The notes below the pieces were generated by a model. It was given only the letters and a program-made list of their open reading frames with translations, did no database searches and was not told the origin of the DNA. The translations under genes and the position numbers were made by a program. A DNA stretch of 64,000 nucleotides, taken from Kordiimonas sp. Lineage in GTDB: Bacteria; Pseudomonadota; Alphaproteobacteria; Sphingomonadales; Emcibacteraceae. Shown here one piece after another: positions 8,475 through 16,105 of the stretch. Every line of letters begins with the position of its first letter. The stretch's first letter is position 1. The DNA lies in the NCBI GenBank assembly GCA_002700365.1, contig PADB01000010.1:606504-670503 (forward strand). Direction: 5' to 3'.

Positions 8475-10073
8475 ATGGCTGCAAATGCTGATGTCTGTGT
8501 TGACCCTGACAGACTTTTTGGACGGCATCTTGCAGTTTTAGGAAACACAGGTAGCGGGAAGTCTTGTTCCGTAGCAGGGTTGATTCAGTGGTCAATCGCT
8601 GCGGCTAAAGAGGCATCGAGTGACAGCGAGATTGCCCCAAACGCAAGGTTTATTGTTCTTGACCCCAATGGCGAATATTCTAAAGTATTTCAAGAATCGG
8701 GGCGAGTTTTCAAGGTCGGTGATACCACGAATCCATTGCAAGTTCCGCTCTGGTTTTGGAATAGCGCTGAATGGTGTTCATTCACGCAAGCTAGCGCGAG
8801 AGCACAAGTACCGCTATTAAAGCGAGCGCTCCGCTCTATGCGTAATGAAGAGTTTGAGCTGACAGAAGAAGTCAGTATCAGAGTGAAACGCTTCTTGAGT
8901 TCAATTCTAATAAGCGTAAAACACGAATTGAGCTTAGGTTCTCCCTGGGGATCGTTTCCAAGACCAAAAAACTTTTACGAAAAAGTCTGCAAATGGCTGG
9001 ATAGCGTTGAATCCCTTAAGGCTATGCTGGAGGCCAACGATGACAGACTAGATGCGCTGACAAATAGTCTTTCTACTTACAGAGACAATCGATCAGGACA
9101 ATACCCAACCTACGAATCTGATATTAACGAAGTGTCAGGTATAGCCAACCAGATATCTAGTGCCTTCGTATCGTTTGGTGGAACGGAGCAAGACTTGCTT
9201 CCTAAGAGCGAAGACATTCCAACGCGATTTACTGGTGAAGTCTTTGTTAATTATCTTGAGGCTTTAGCGCAGGAAACAGGTAACGAACAATATGTGGAGT
9301 TTTTGTTGGCGCGTATACGCACAATGCTTGCCGATACGCGAATGAAGGACATTATTGGAGACGATGTTGATGTATCGCTTGGTGATTGGCTTGGTAATTA
9401 CATCGGTGAAGACGGAGCCACAAATGGTTGTGTAACGATCATCGATCTTTCTTTGGTTCCCGCAGATATCATACATGTAGTAACTGCCGTAATTGCTCGC
9501 ATGACGTTTGAAGCTTTGCAGCGGTACAGAAAGCTAAACGAAAAGTCATTACCGACAGTGTTAGTGATGGAGGAAGCCCACACCTTCGTTAAACGACACA
9601 AGGAAGATGCAGAAAATCAGAGCGCGTCGTCAGTTTGCTGTCAAATGTTTGAAAAAATTTCAAGAGAAGGCAGAAAATTTGGTCTCGGTCTTGTTTTGTC
9701 TTCTCAAAGACCGTCCGAGCTATCTCCAACAGTGCTTTCGCAGTGCAATAGCTTCTTGTTGCATCGGGTAAGCAATGATAGAGACCAAGAGCTGATTCAT
9801 AGGCTTGTGCCGGACAATCTAAGAGGATTGCTTCGAGAGTTACCATCATTACCTTCCCAGCAAGCAATTTTGCTTGGATGGGCATCAGAACTACCTATCA
9901 TGGTAAGGATGAATGACTTAGCAGATCATGAGCGTCCGCAATCTGATGATCCAGATTTCTGGGATGTTTGGTCGCGAACTAAGGACAGAGCACTCGACTG
10001 GCCCAAGATCGCTGAAGATTGGCAGCAAATCGCTCAGGACGATGATCAAGGAGCCGATGATGGGCAGGAATAA
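8475..10073 (+). CDS. herA: HerA-like hexameric translocase ATPase domain (module 1), 3' part of stop-split gene
   Basis: 532 residues from the ATG at 8475. Walker A GNTGSGKS is near residue 22, Walker B VMEEAHTF near 365, and the SSQRPSELSPTVLSQCN segment near 410 is typical of HerA/VirB4-like ATPases. HerA partners of SIR2 proteins form hexameric DNA motors that assemble with SIR2 oligomers. It is in the same frame as the upstream barrel ORF, separated only by TAA at 8442. No convincing ribosome-binding site precedes 8475, apart from a weak A-rich AAGG about 25 bases upstream, so independent translation is uncertain. The preceding IGTS codons lie upstream of this ATG, which argues for ancestral fusion. 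Confidence 0.85.
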   Translation: MAANADVCVDPDRLFGRHLAVLGNTGSGKSCSVAGLIQWSIAAAKEASSDSEIAPNARFIVLDPNGEYSKVFQESGRVFKVGDTTNPLQVPLWFWNSAEWCSFTQASARAQVPLLKRALRSMRNEEFELTEEVSIRVKRFLSSILISVKHELSLGSPWGSFPRPKNFYEKVCKWLDSVESLKAMLEANDDRLDALTNSLSTYRDNRSGQYPTYESDINEVSGIANQISSAFVSFGGTEQDLLPKSEDIPTRFTGEVFVNYLEALAQETGNEQYVEFLLARIRTMLADTRMKDIIGDDVDVSLGDWLGNYIGEDGATNGCVTIIDLSLVPADIIHVVTAVIARMTFEALQRYRKLNEKSLPTVLVMEEAHTFVKRHKEDAENQSASSVCCQMFEKISREGRKFGLGLVLSSQRPSELSPTVLSQCNSFLLHRVSNDRDQELIHRLVPDNLRGLLRELPSLPSQQAILLGWASELPIMVRMNDLADHERPQSDDPDFWDVWSRTKDRALDWPKIAEDWQQIAQDDDQGADDGQE

Positions 10074-10096
10074 AACCTCAGCTAAGGTGATGATGC

Positions 10097-10276
10097 TCAA
10101 GGACATAGTGCCCTTGAAGCCAGTTCATTCTGAATATTCTCGATGGATGCCAGAGCGTTTCGCCGCTGATGCGTATCAAACTCACTTTTCGCAAGTGCAT
10201 TAAAAGCCTCTCTCAATAGTCCGCGCAGCTCATTTTCATTTTTCGCTGCCAGTTCAAATCTTGTTACCAGTTTCAT
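10097..10276 (-). CDS. Small hypothetical protein, 59 aa
   Basis: ATG at 10276 with GGAGG seven bases upstream; the stop is at 10097, convergent with the HerA gene. The product begins MKLVTRFELAAKNENELRGL and is a mostly helical, charged small protein. I do not recognise a characterised family. Its position next to ardA and mobilisation genes suggests it belongs to the mobile-element backbone rather than to the defence genes. The strong start signal is the main support. Confidence 0.55.
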   Translation of the reverse strand: MKLVTRFELAAKNENELRGLLREAFNALAKSEFDTHQRRNALASIENIQNELASRALCP

Positions 10277-10769
10277 TTTAACCTCCAGGTTTTGGAGGCC
10301 GCGCCTATCGCGGCCTTTGATGGGGCCGCTTGTGCGCGTTAGGTCATGGCTTGCACCTGTGGTCGAAATATATGGAGGAGCGTGAAATTCACGCTTGCTG
10401 GGTACATGGGCTATCGCCGCTAAGTATCGGACGAAGAAAAGGCCGCTTAGCGCGGCTTGAACAATGGAGCGTTAATCTGAGACTGATACGAGATGAGAGT
10501 TTAAGGCAATGAAAACGCTGACTGCGTTTTTGAGAAGTTGGTTTTACCTTGCAGGTAATCGTTTCCCCGAAGAAATACGGGGCATTGCATCCCCGCAAAA
10601 TCAAGAAAAATGACGGTTTCCGCCTGATCCACTACGTGGGGCAGACCCTCCGCAATTTTTCTGGATTTTTTCACCCCCGCCTAGTCGGCCTAGTCGCCAG
10701 AGGTTCATGAGCAGCGCACCTCAAGCGGTGCTTGTAAGAACCTCAATAGCGAATTTAGGAGCAAAGACA
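10277..10769. other. Intergenic region with several inverted repeats upstream of ardA
   Basis: About 490 bases with no convincing gene. It holds a 7-bp stem GGCCGCG/CGCGGCC around 10297-10315, a near-perfect palindrome GCGTGAAATTCACGC at 10380-10394, a GCCGC/GCGGC hairpin near 10440-10455, and a CCCCG/CGGGG hairpin near 10566. A short frame from 10549 (TTG) to 10710 is open but has no start signal. ardA genes commonly lie in the leading region of conjugative elements, so this stretch may hold a promoter or transfer-origin elements. That is inference. Confidence 0.4.
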
Positions 10770-11285
10770 ATGAGTGAAGAAATCAGAATTTACGTGGCAG
10801 ACCTCGCAGCTTATAACAACGGCAAGCTACACGGCGTATGGATAGACGCGACCCAAGACCTTGACGACATTCAAGATCAGATTAACGCCATGCTGGAAAA
10901 AAGCCCCGAAGGTTTCGCGGAGGAATACGCTATTCACGATTATGAAGGGTTTGGTGGTTGTTCAGTGAGCGAGTATCAAGGCATTCAGTCAGTGCACGAA
11001 ATTGCCTGTTTTATCGAAGGTTATCCCGAGCTTGCAGGGGAATTGCTTAGCCATTTTGGCGACAGCATTGAAGATGCCAGAGAAGCTATAGAAGAGAGTT
11101 ATTCCGGCTGCTACAAGTCCCTGGCGGACTACGTCGAGGAACTCACCCAGGACACAAGCCAAATACCCGAAAATCTGGCTTACTATATCGACTATGAACG
11201 CATGGGGCGCGACATGGAAAGGAGCGGCGATATTTACACCATCGAAACCGCTTATGATGAAATTCATGTTTTCTGGAGCCACTGA
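10770..11285 (+). CDS. ardA: Antirestriction protein ArdA
   Basis: 171 residues from the ATG at 10770, which has AGGAG at good spacing; an in-frame ATG at 10707 would add 21 unlikely residues. ArdA proteins are acidic DNA mimics that block type I (and some other) restriction enzymes during conjugative entry. The sequence is strongly acidic, contains the family-typical YVADLAAYNNGKLHGVWID stretch and an EEYAIHDYEGF segment, and has the usual length. It is the immunity gene of the mobilisable part of the island and sits beside the relaxase genes. Confidence 0.92.
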   Translation: MSEEIRIYVADLAAYNNGKLHGVWIDATQDLDDIQDQINAMLEKSPEGFAEEYAIHDYEGFGGCSVSEYQGIQSVHEIACFIEGYPELAGELLSHFGDSIEDAREAIEESYSGCYKSLADYVEELTQDTSQIPENLAYYIDYERMGRDMERSGDIYTIETAYDEIHVFWSH

Positions 11286-11304
11286 CCGCAGGCAGTAGAA
11301 TGAA

Positions 11305-11394
11305 GCCGCCGGATTATCCGGCGGCAAATTTTCGCACAATGTTTATTGTGGAGGTTTGCGAAAATTTGCGCCGCCAAGCGTGTGGCTTGGCGGC
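11305..11394. repeat. Nested inverted repeats between ardA and the relaxase gene (terminators and/or oriT candidate)
   Basis: A 9-bp stem with a 3-nt loop (GCCGCCGGA/TCCGGCGGC, 11305-11325) follows ardA. An 11-bp inverted repeat CAAATTTTCGC/GCGAAAATTTG (11325-11335 and 11358-11368) encloses an inner ACAAT/ATTGT pair. A 10-bp stem GCCGCCAAGC/GCTTGGCGGC (11370-11394) lies just downstream of the minus-strand relaxase. The outer stems suit terminators for the two convergent genes. The central long dyad is more than a terminator needs. Confidence 0.7.
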
Positions 11395-11413
11395 AGAACG
11401 CGGCGCTTGCCGC

Positions 11414-12739
11414 TTAAATCTCGGGTTCATACCCTCGATCATTGCCTCTTTCTTTTTTCGGCTTTTTGGTCTTTCTCGCCTTTTCGGAAGCGTTGCGAAA
11501 TTCTTCCTTCAGTTTGGAGGGCTTATCAGTTTTGAGATTCCTATATTCCTGAATATCCTGGCGCAACAGTTCGATTTCCAGCTCATGGGTATGGATTTCA
11601 CTACGCTGACGCAGACTGAGCTGCTGGCGTTGTTGGATATGCTTGAAAATCAGCTCGTCTTTTTCCTGGCGGTCTCGCTGAAATGCGACAAGCGAATCCA
11701 GTTCATTTTGACGTTTGGTTTTCTCATACTTGCCTGTAAGCCGATGCCAGATGCCCATAAGCCCTTTGGATAGGCGCTGTGAACGCTCTTTTGTTTCTGC
11801 ATCCCAGCGTTTGCTGTGGGATTGCTCCAAAAGTTGCCGCTCTTTGCGCTGTTCTTCCACCAATCGCTGGCGTTTGAATTCAAAGGCAGCGGAGCGTTTT
11901 TGTTTGGTTGCCTCAGCATGGGAAAGGTGTTGCTGAAGCTTCCTGGACATATCCGCCGCTATTTTCTCATTGGCTTGCTCAATGGATGGCAGGGTTTGCG
12001 GGTCACCCAGCCGCTCTCGAACATCCTTGGCCTTTACACCAGCATATCTGGCGATGGCGTAGGACTCACCACGGTAATCGACAGCAACAAAGCCTCGCCG
12101 ATCACCGCGAGCAAGAACAAAGCCTTTACTGAGCAGAGCCGCCGCAAAGGCGTTGCGGTTATCAGAGATAGCCCAGCTTTCCTGAAAAGTCCGTTTAATG
12201 TCTTTAGGGTTCAGCCCCACACGGCGGGCTTGCTGCCATTCCTCGCGGCTGAAGTTGAGCGGGTTCCGATCCTTGCGGTCGATGATTCCTGGCGGAATTT
12301 TCCAGCCATGTTCCAAATACAGCTCCCTGGACACGTCCTTCAGCTTCATCTTGTAGAAAGGCAGGTTTACAGCCTTCATCTCGTCCGTGTCGATCCTCGA
12401 CCAAACTACATGGGCATGGCGGCGACCTTCTTTCTCATGGAATACTATGGCGCGAGGCTGATCTTCCAGGCCGAGCTTTTGCTCTATTTGCTCGATAGCC
12501 GTTTCAAACACCTCAATCGGCACGCGCTCATTGGGAGGTGGACTGAGGCTCAGGGAGAAAAACGGCTGCTTGGCGCGAGTGCCCTTGCTAACCGCATGGA
12601 TTTCATTGAAGGCAGTCGGCAGGTCTTCCGACATGAAGCCCCTCAGCTCATGGACTTCGACATGCTCGTTCTCTTCTGTTTTGAGTAAATGCGCTGCGAG
12701 CTGTTTACCACCTGAGCGCTGGCTTCCCTTCAAAATCAT
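11414..12739 (-). CDS. Relaxase / mobilisation nuclease (MOBP-like)
   Basis: 441 residues. The N-terminal relaxase domain has the metal-binding HxH motif at His108 and His110 (RRHAHVVWSRID) with a further His101, and opens with GSQRSGGKQLAAHLL. No tyrosine occurs before the HxH cluster, so the DNA-linking nucleophile is not the usual N-terminal Tyr; a histidine such as His17 is possible. Residues 270-440 are long charged coiled-coil helices. The start has GGAGG upstream and follows the mobC stop by two bases. It nicks oriT to start mobilisation; no conjugation pore genes are in the window, so transfer would need a helper. Confidence 0.85.
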   Translation of the reverse strand: MILKGSQRSGGKQLAAHLLKTEENEHVEVHELRGFMSEDLPTAFNEIHAVSKGTRAKQPFFSLSLSPPPNERVPIEVFETAIEQIEQKLGLEDQPRAIVFHEKEGRRHAHVVWSRIDTDEMKAVNLPFYKMKLKDVSRELYLEHGWKIPPGIIDRKDRNPLNFSREEWQQARRVGLNPKDIKRTFQESWAISDNRNAFAAALLSKGFVLARGDRRGFVAVDYRGESYAIARYAGVKAKDVRERLGDPQTLPSIEQANEKIAADMSRKLQQHLSHAEATKQKRSAAFEFKRQRLVEEQRKERQLLEQSHSKRWDAETKERSQRLSKGLMGIWHRLTGKYEKTKRQNELDSLVAFQRDRQEKDELIFKHIQQRQQLSLRQRSEIHTHELEIELLRQDIQEYRNLKTDKPSKLKEEFRNASEKARKTKKPKKERGNDRGYEPEI

Positions 12740-12741
12740 GG

Positions 12742-13146
12742 CTACACCTCCGAGGAGTAGTAGCCCAGAGCCTGCATAAGTAATATGCGCATGGTTCTTA
12801 CATCGTCACAGGCATTTTGGAGCGCCTTTTCGGTATCCGGCGTGACAGGCAAGGAGCCGGAGTTGGCGGCTTTAGCAAGCTGGTTGACGTTGCTGGCAAG
12901 GCGGGATTCACCCAGTTTGCCCAGCAGTTCACCCAGGGCTTTTTCGTCTTTTAGAGGCTTTCTGGTACGGCTGCGCCGTTTTCTCGGTGCTTCCGTGCCG
13001 CCGAAGAGCTTTGAGCGTATATAGGCTCCCAGAGGCCGATTGCCAGCCGATTGTTCCAGGGCGGCGCGTTCCTCAAAGGTCAATCTAAGGGAGAATGGCG
13101 TAGGTAACTTGCTGTTTTTGCTTGAATTTGAAGGAGATGTGCTCAT
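12742..13146 (-). CDS. mobC: MobC-like relaxosome accessory protein
   Basis: 134 residues. A basic N-terminal region containing FSLRLTFEERAALEQSAGNRPLGAYIRSKLF looks like a ribbon-helix-helix DNA-binding domain of the MobC type. It is followed by an RKRRSRTRK linker and a helical tail. Such proteins bind oriT and help the relaxase nick. The start overlaps an upstream stop as TAATG, and its own stop lies two bases before the relaxase ATG, so the order is a coupled mob operon on the minus strand. Confidence 0.82.
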   Translation of the reverse strand: MSTSPSNSSKNSKLPTPFSLRLTFEERAALEQSAGNRPLGAYIRSKLFGGTEAPRKRRSRTRKPLKDEKALGELLGKLGESRLASNVNQLAKAANSGSLPVTPDTEKALQNACDDVRTMRILLMQALGYYSSEV

Positions 13147-13250
13147 TACGCCACCTCCTTGAAGAATGGCGCATATTTCTTGAGAAACTCATTCCATTCC
13201 TCTAATGTCTGGAAAAGGCGGTTCGAAGTTTCTCCTTCGAAGTGCGCCAT
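13146..13250 (-). CDS. Small ORF or 3' remnant of a gene upstream of mobC
   Basis: A 34-codon frame from the ATG at 13250 ends with TAA overlapping the mobC ATG. It encodes MAHFEGETSNRLFQ followed by LEEWNEFLKKYAPFFKEVA, which looks like a genuine protein tail. It overlaps the last 16 codons of the serine recombinase in another frame. The TAATG coupling suggests it is the end of an original mob-operon gene into which the recombinase element inserted, the first codons being element-derived. A short genuine peptide gene is the alternative. Confidence 0.35.
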   Translation of the reverse strand: MAHFEGETSNRLFQTLEEWNEFLKKYAPFFKEVA

Positions 13251-14836
13251 TCCCGAATATAATTGGGAACTTTCTCATCCCCCATTTTAACTGACTGCAT
13301 TGAAGCCGCGAGAGCCGCCTTCGATCCCTTGATAGTCACTTGCTCTTTACCAACCTCAATTTGGTCTACGAGCAAATGCAGATATTCTTTTCGGAAAGCG
13401 AAAGGGCCGGATAGAAGCATCTTTTGCAATTTCTTGCCAAACAATTCCAGTTGTCGCGTTGAAATACGTTTCAAACCTACCTGCAACCTTCTGTCTTTAA
13501 TGGCGATAAGCCGCATGAGTTCTTCACGTTCTGCCTCTAATTTATTTTGCGACCGCCTGAATGCAGAACTGTCCGTTACCACACCTTCAGACACCGCATC
13601 GAATAATCGGTCCAGTTTGCGGTCTACATCACGCAATTGACGACGCAGCTCTTTTGCCTCCGTATGCAACTTACTCTTTGTCTGCGTATGATTGTCAAGA
13701 ACAGCCCCCACCAAGCCCTTCAGGCGTGAAGGTGCCAAGACGCGATGTGCCACTTGTTCACTTACCAACTGGTCTAAATTCTGTTCAGGAACACGTATAG
13801 GCCGTTCACAACTACTATCCCCCTTTAGATGCTTTCCCGAACAACTGTAGTAGCGATATCGGCCACTTTTCCCCGTTGTCAGCATTAAGGGACTACCGCA
13901 ACTCTCACAATATGCAGCACCTGTCAGCAGAACTTTGCTATTGCTGATACGTGGTGCCTGCACTTCGGGCTTGCGGGACGCCAATTTGTCTTGGACCCTT
14001 TGGAATATTTCAGGCTCAATAATAACAGGCACTGCCATCGGCACCCATTCATCACGCGACTTGAGTTTTCCTGTCTTGTTGTCTCGCTGATTATAGTAAT
14101 GCATTCCCATATAACTGGTGCGGCCCAAAATCTTATGAACCTGCCCAATATAAAAATCACTGCCCGTTGCCGTTTTATAACCACGTCGGTTCAAATAATC
14201 CGTAATACTCTTGATCCCCATTGGCCCTAGGTCATCTATACCTTCGAGATAAAGGCTAAAAATCAATTTCACAATCTCAGACGATTTCGGATCAATCTTC
14301 AGTTTCTTTTTTGCTTTCTCCCCTCTCTTTTCGCTTACGTACGTTACGTAACCTAACGGAGGACGCGCACCATTCCAGAATCCCTGTCGTGCATTCTCGA
14401 TCATGCTCCGGCTCACGTGCTTTGCCGTTTCCGCAGACTGGTGCTGATCACAGGCCCCAATAATCGTTGAGATAAGATCAGCTTGCGCCCCTTCCCCAAA
14501 ATCCTGCGTCATAGACTTTAGCAAAACGTCATGCTGTTCCAGCTTGCGCTTATATAAACCCTGATCAATCGCATCACGGGAAAAGCGCGATAGACTATGC
14601 ACTAAAATGATATCGTAGGGGGACGGTGAAACACACGCATCCGCAATCATTCTTTGGAAAGCTGGACGGCGATCATTTGTCGCACTGGCCCCGGCCTCAA
14701 TATATTGCTCGACAAGCTCCCAGCCCTTCTGCTGACAATAGTCCTCTGCCTGCCGGATCTGATCCGGTATAGACACGTCATTCACAGCCTGACGTACCGT
14801 TGAAACCCGAACATACACAGCAACACGTTTAGTCAT
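13202..14836 (-). CDS. Large serine recombinase (resolvase/invertase superfamily)
   Basis: 544 residues. The catalytic N-terminal domain starts VAVYVRVSTVRQ with the nucleophile Ser12, followed by LVHSLSRFSRD. A Recombinase domain lies at about 160-280, a zinc ribbon at about 310-350 (CESCGSP and CSGKHLKGDSSC), and a coiled coil at about 380-440. This architecture belongs to integrases and transposases that recombine attP and attB without homology. It overlaps the preceding small ORF by eight bases (ATGACTAA). A 10-bp core shared with the island's direct repeats lies inside its last codons (13243-13252). Confidence 0.92.
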   Translation of the reverse strand: MTKRVAVYVRVSTVRQAVNDVSIPDQIRQAEDYCQQKGWELVEQYIEAGASATNDRRPAFQRMIADACVSPSPYDIILVHSLSRFSRDAIDQGLYKRKLEQHDVLLKSMTQDFGEGAQADLISTIIGACDQHQSAETAKHVSRSMIENARQGFWNGARPPLGYVTYVSEKRGEKAKKKLKIDPKSSEIVKLIFSLYLEGIDDLGPMGIKSITDYLNRRGYKTATGSDFYIGQVHKILGRTSYMGMHYYNQRDNKTGKLKSRDEWVPMAVPVIIEPEIFQRVQDKLASRKPEVQAPRISNSKVLLTGAAYCESCGSPLMLTTGKSGRYRYYSCSGKHLKGDSSCERPIRVPEQNLDQLVSEQVAHRVLAPSRLKGLVGAVLDNHTQTKSKLHTEAKELRRQLRDVDRKLDRLFDAVSEGVVTDSSAFRRSQNKLEAEREELMRLIAIKDRRLQVGLKRISTRQLELFGKKLQKMLLSGPFAFRKEYLHLLVDQIEVGKEQVTIKGSKAALAASMQSVKMGDEKVPNYIREWRTSKEKLRTAFSRH

Positions 14837-15017
14837 CCATCACCCCATTATCGTTTGCAAACGTGGACAATAAGTCCCCCAAATAGCGAGAGATAAGCTC
14901 TACTTCCCCGCTTAGTATGCCCATATCTTGTGGCAACTGACAATCGACATGACGGAGCATAAGCGGCTTTTTGCATGAAGACTTGCCTTTTTTCTTTTTA
15001 TCTTCTGGTTCTTTCAT
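14829..15017 (-). CDS. Small hypothetical protein between rep and recombinase, 62 aa
   Basis: It starts by ATGA overlap with the stop of the Rep-like gene and ends overlapping the recombinase start, so three genes are translationally coupled. The product has a lysine-rich N-terminus (EPEDKKKKGKSSCKK) and a helical C-terminus with GEVELISRYLGDLLSTF. I do not recognise the family. The tight coupling and intact frame support a real gene, perhaps a recombination directionality factor or copy-control protein; neither role is shown by the sequence. Confidence 0.6.
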   Translation of the reverse strand: MKEPEDKKKKGKSSCKKPLMLRHVDCQLPQDMGILSGEVELISRYLGDLLSTFANDNGVMDD

Positions 15018-16105
15018 TGGCCCAATCTCCGCTTTTTCATCCGTTGCCCCACATCATTTCGCCAAACGGTATCCTGATGAGTTCTCGATAACATGGACGG
15101 CAACAGCTCCAGAAGGCGGATAAAGGCTATTGGCTCCTCTTTGCCCTGCATGAGGCTCAAAACACTGCCAACAGCCTTTAAATCACCATACAGGGACCTT
15201 AACTGACGCTCTAATGTCAATACGTTGCTGATGTCTCCTCTGGCCGTCGCAATAAGTCCAGTTTGCGGCTCATGCTCAATGGCCTCTAGCAATGCCATCC
15301 ATAATGGGTGATAAGGCCAACGCGAGCGGTTCTGGTCACCCGTTGGCAACCGCAGGCTCGTATGCTGCGTTGCCAACTCCCTAAGCAAATCCCCTTTGAA
15401 GGCTCTCAAGTCCTCCAACCTGTTAATCCCGATCGCTTTCAGTTTATCCTTACGAACCTGAAACTCGACCCGCCAAACCTCTGCCTTCTGCCCCCATAAG
15501 TCGTAAAACCAGTACTTCTGGCTTTGCTGTTCAATTTCGGCAACTTTGTCATAAACGCGCACGACAATCGCACCCTTACCCATGACAAAGGTTTGGACCT
15601 TTCCACTATCACGCCATTGCGCGTCTTTTTTCGCGCGGGTCACAAAACTCTCTGCCGTAAAGTCCATTTCGGGCAAATGGAAATCAAACGCCAGATCAAC
15701 ACGGGAAACACTCTCTACCCGTGTTTTCTGCACACCCAATTTTTTAAACCAATTTTCCAGTCGCTGGTTTAACCAAGCCTCCCCCTTTTTCCAGAGGCCT
15801 TCACTCAAATACTGAACGTAACAATTAGGCTGATTGGCTTCCGCTAACTTCACCGTGAAATAGGGATTTCTCAGAACATAACGATAAGGGTAACTGCCAC
15901 TGGCAGACAAAGCCCATTCCTCACCGCCCAACCGGAGAGATAAAAACTCTGATCGCGGATCTTGTCTCAGCTTTTCTTTCTGGAATGACAATTCATCCCA
16001 ATCAAGCGCAAGGCCATCTAGGTAATAACTGACATAGAGACTATCGATGCCAGAAAGTAATAAGGCAGGATAAGTAGGGACTTCTGTCCTGTGGATTTCG
16101 ACCAT
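15014..16105 (-). CDS. Replication-initiation-factor (Rep_trans-like) protein
   Basis: 363 residues, ATG at 16105 with AAGGAG upstream. It resembles the Rep_trans family of rolling-circle initiators found in plasmids and integrative elements: an N-terminal GIDSLYVSYYLDGL, a central SRVDLAFDFHLPEMDF with acidic and histidine residues suited to metal binding, and a VRVYDKVAEIEQQS segment whose YDK motif could hold the catalytic tyrosine. Neighbouring upstream DNA has palindromes and a repeated 9-mer suited to an origin. Together with the recombinase it suggests a small element that excises and may replicate as a circle. Confidence 0.72.
   Translation of the reverse strand: MVEIHRTEVPTYPALLLSGIDSLYVSYYLDGLALDWDELSFQKEKLRQDPRSEFLSLRLGGEEWALSASGSYPYRYVLRNPYFTVKLAEANQPNCYVQYLSEGLWKKGEAWLNQRLENWFKKLGVQKTRVESVSRVDLAFDFHLPEMDFTAESFVTRAKKDAQWRDSGKVQTFVMGKGAIVVRVYDKVAEIEQQSQKYWFYDLWGQKAEVWRVEFQVRKDKLKAIGINRLEDLRAFKGDLLRELATQHTSLRLPTGDQNRSRWPYHPLWMALLEAIEHEPQTGLIATARGDISNVLTLERQLRSLYGDLKAVGSVLSLMQGKEEPIAFIRLLELLPSMLSRTHQDTVWRNDVGQRMKKRRLGQ

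Noticed and set aside
10549-10710. Open frame of 53 codons before ardA with protein-like composition
   Set aside because: It could start only at TTG without a ribosome-binding site and follows an in-frame TGA; no family recognised.
11816-12688. 290-codon open frame on the plus strand opposite the relaxase
   Set aside because: It is antisense to a gene with clear relaxase motifs, has no start signal or recognisable domain, and its composition follows the relaxase codons.
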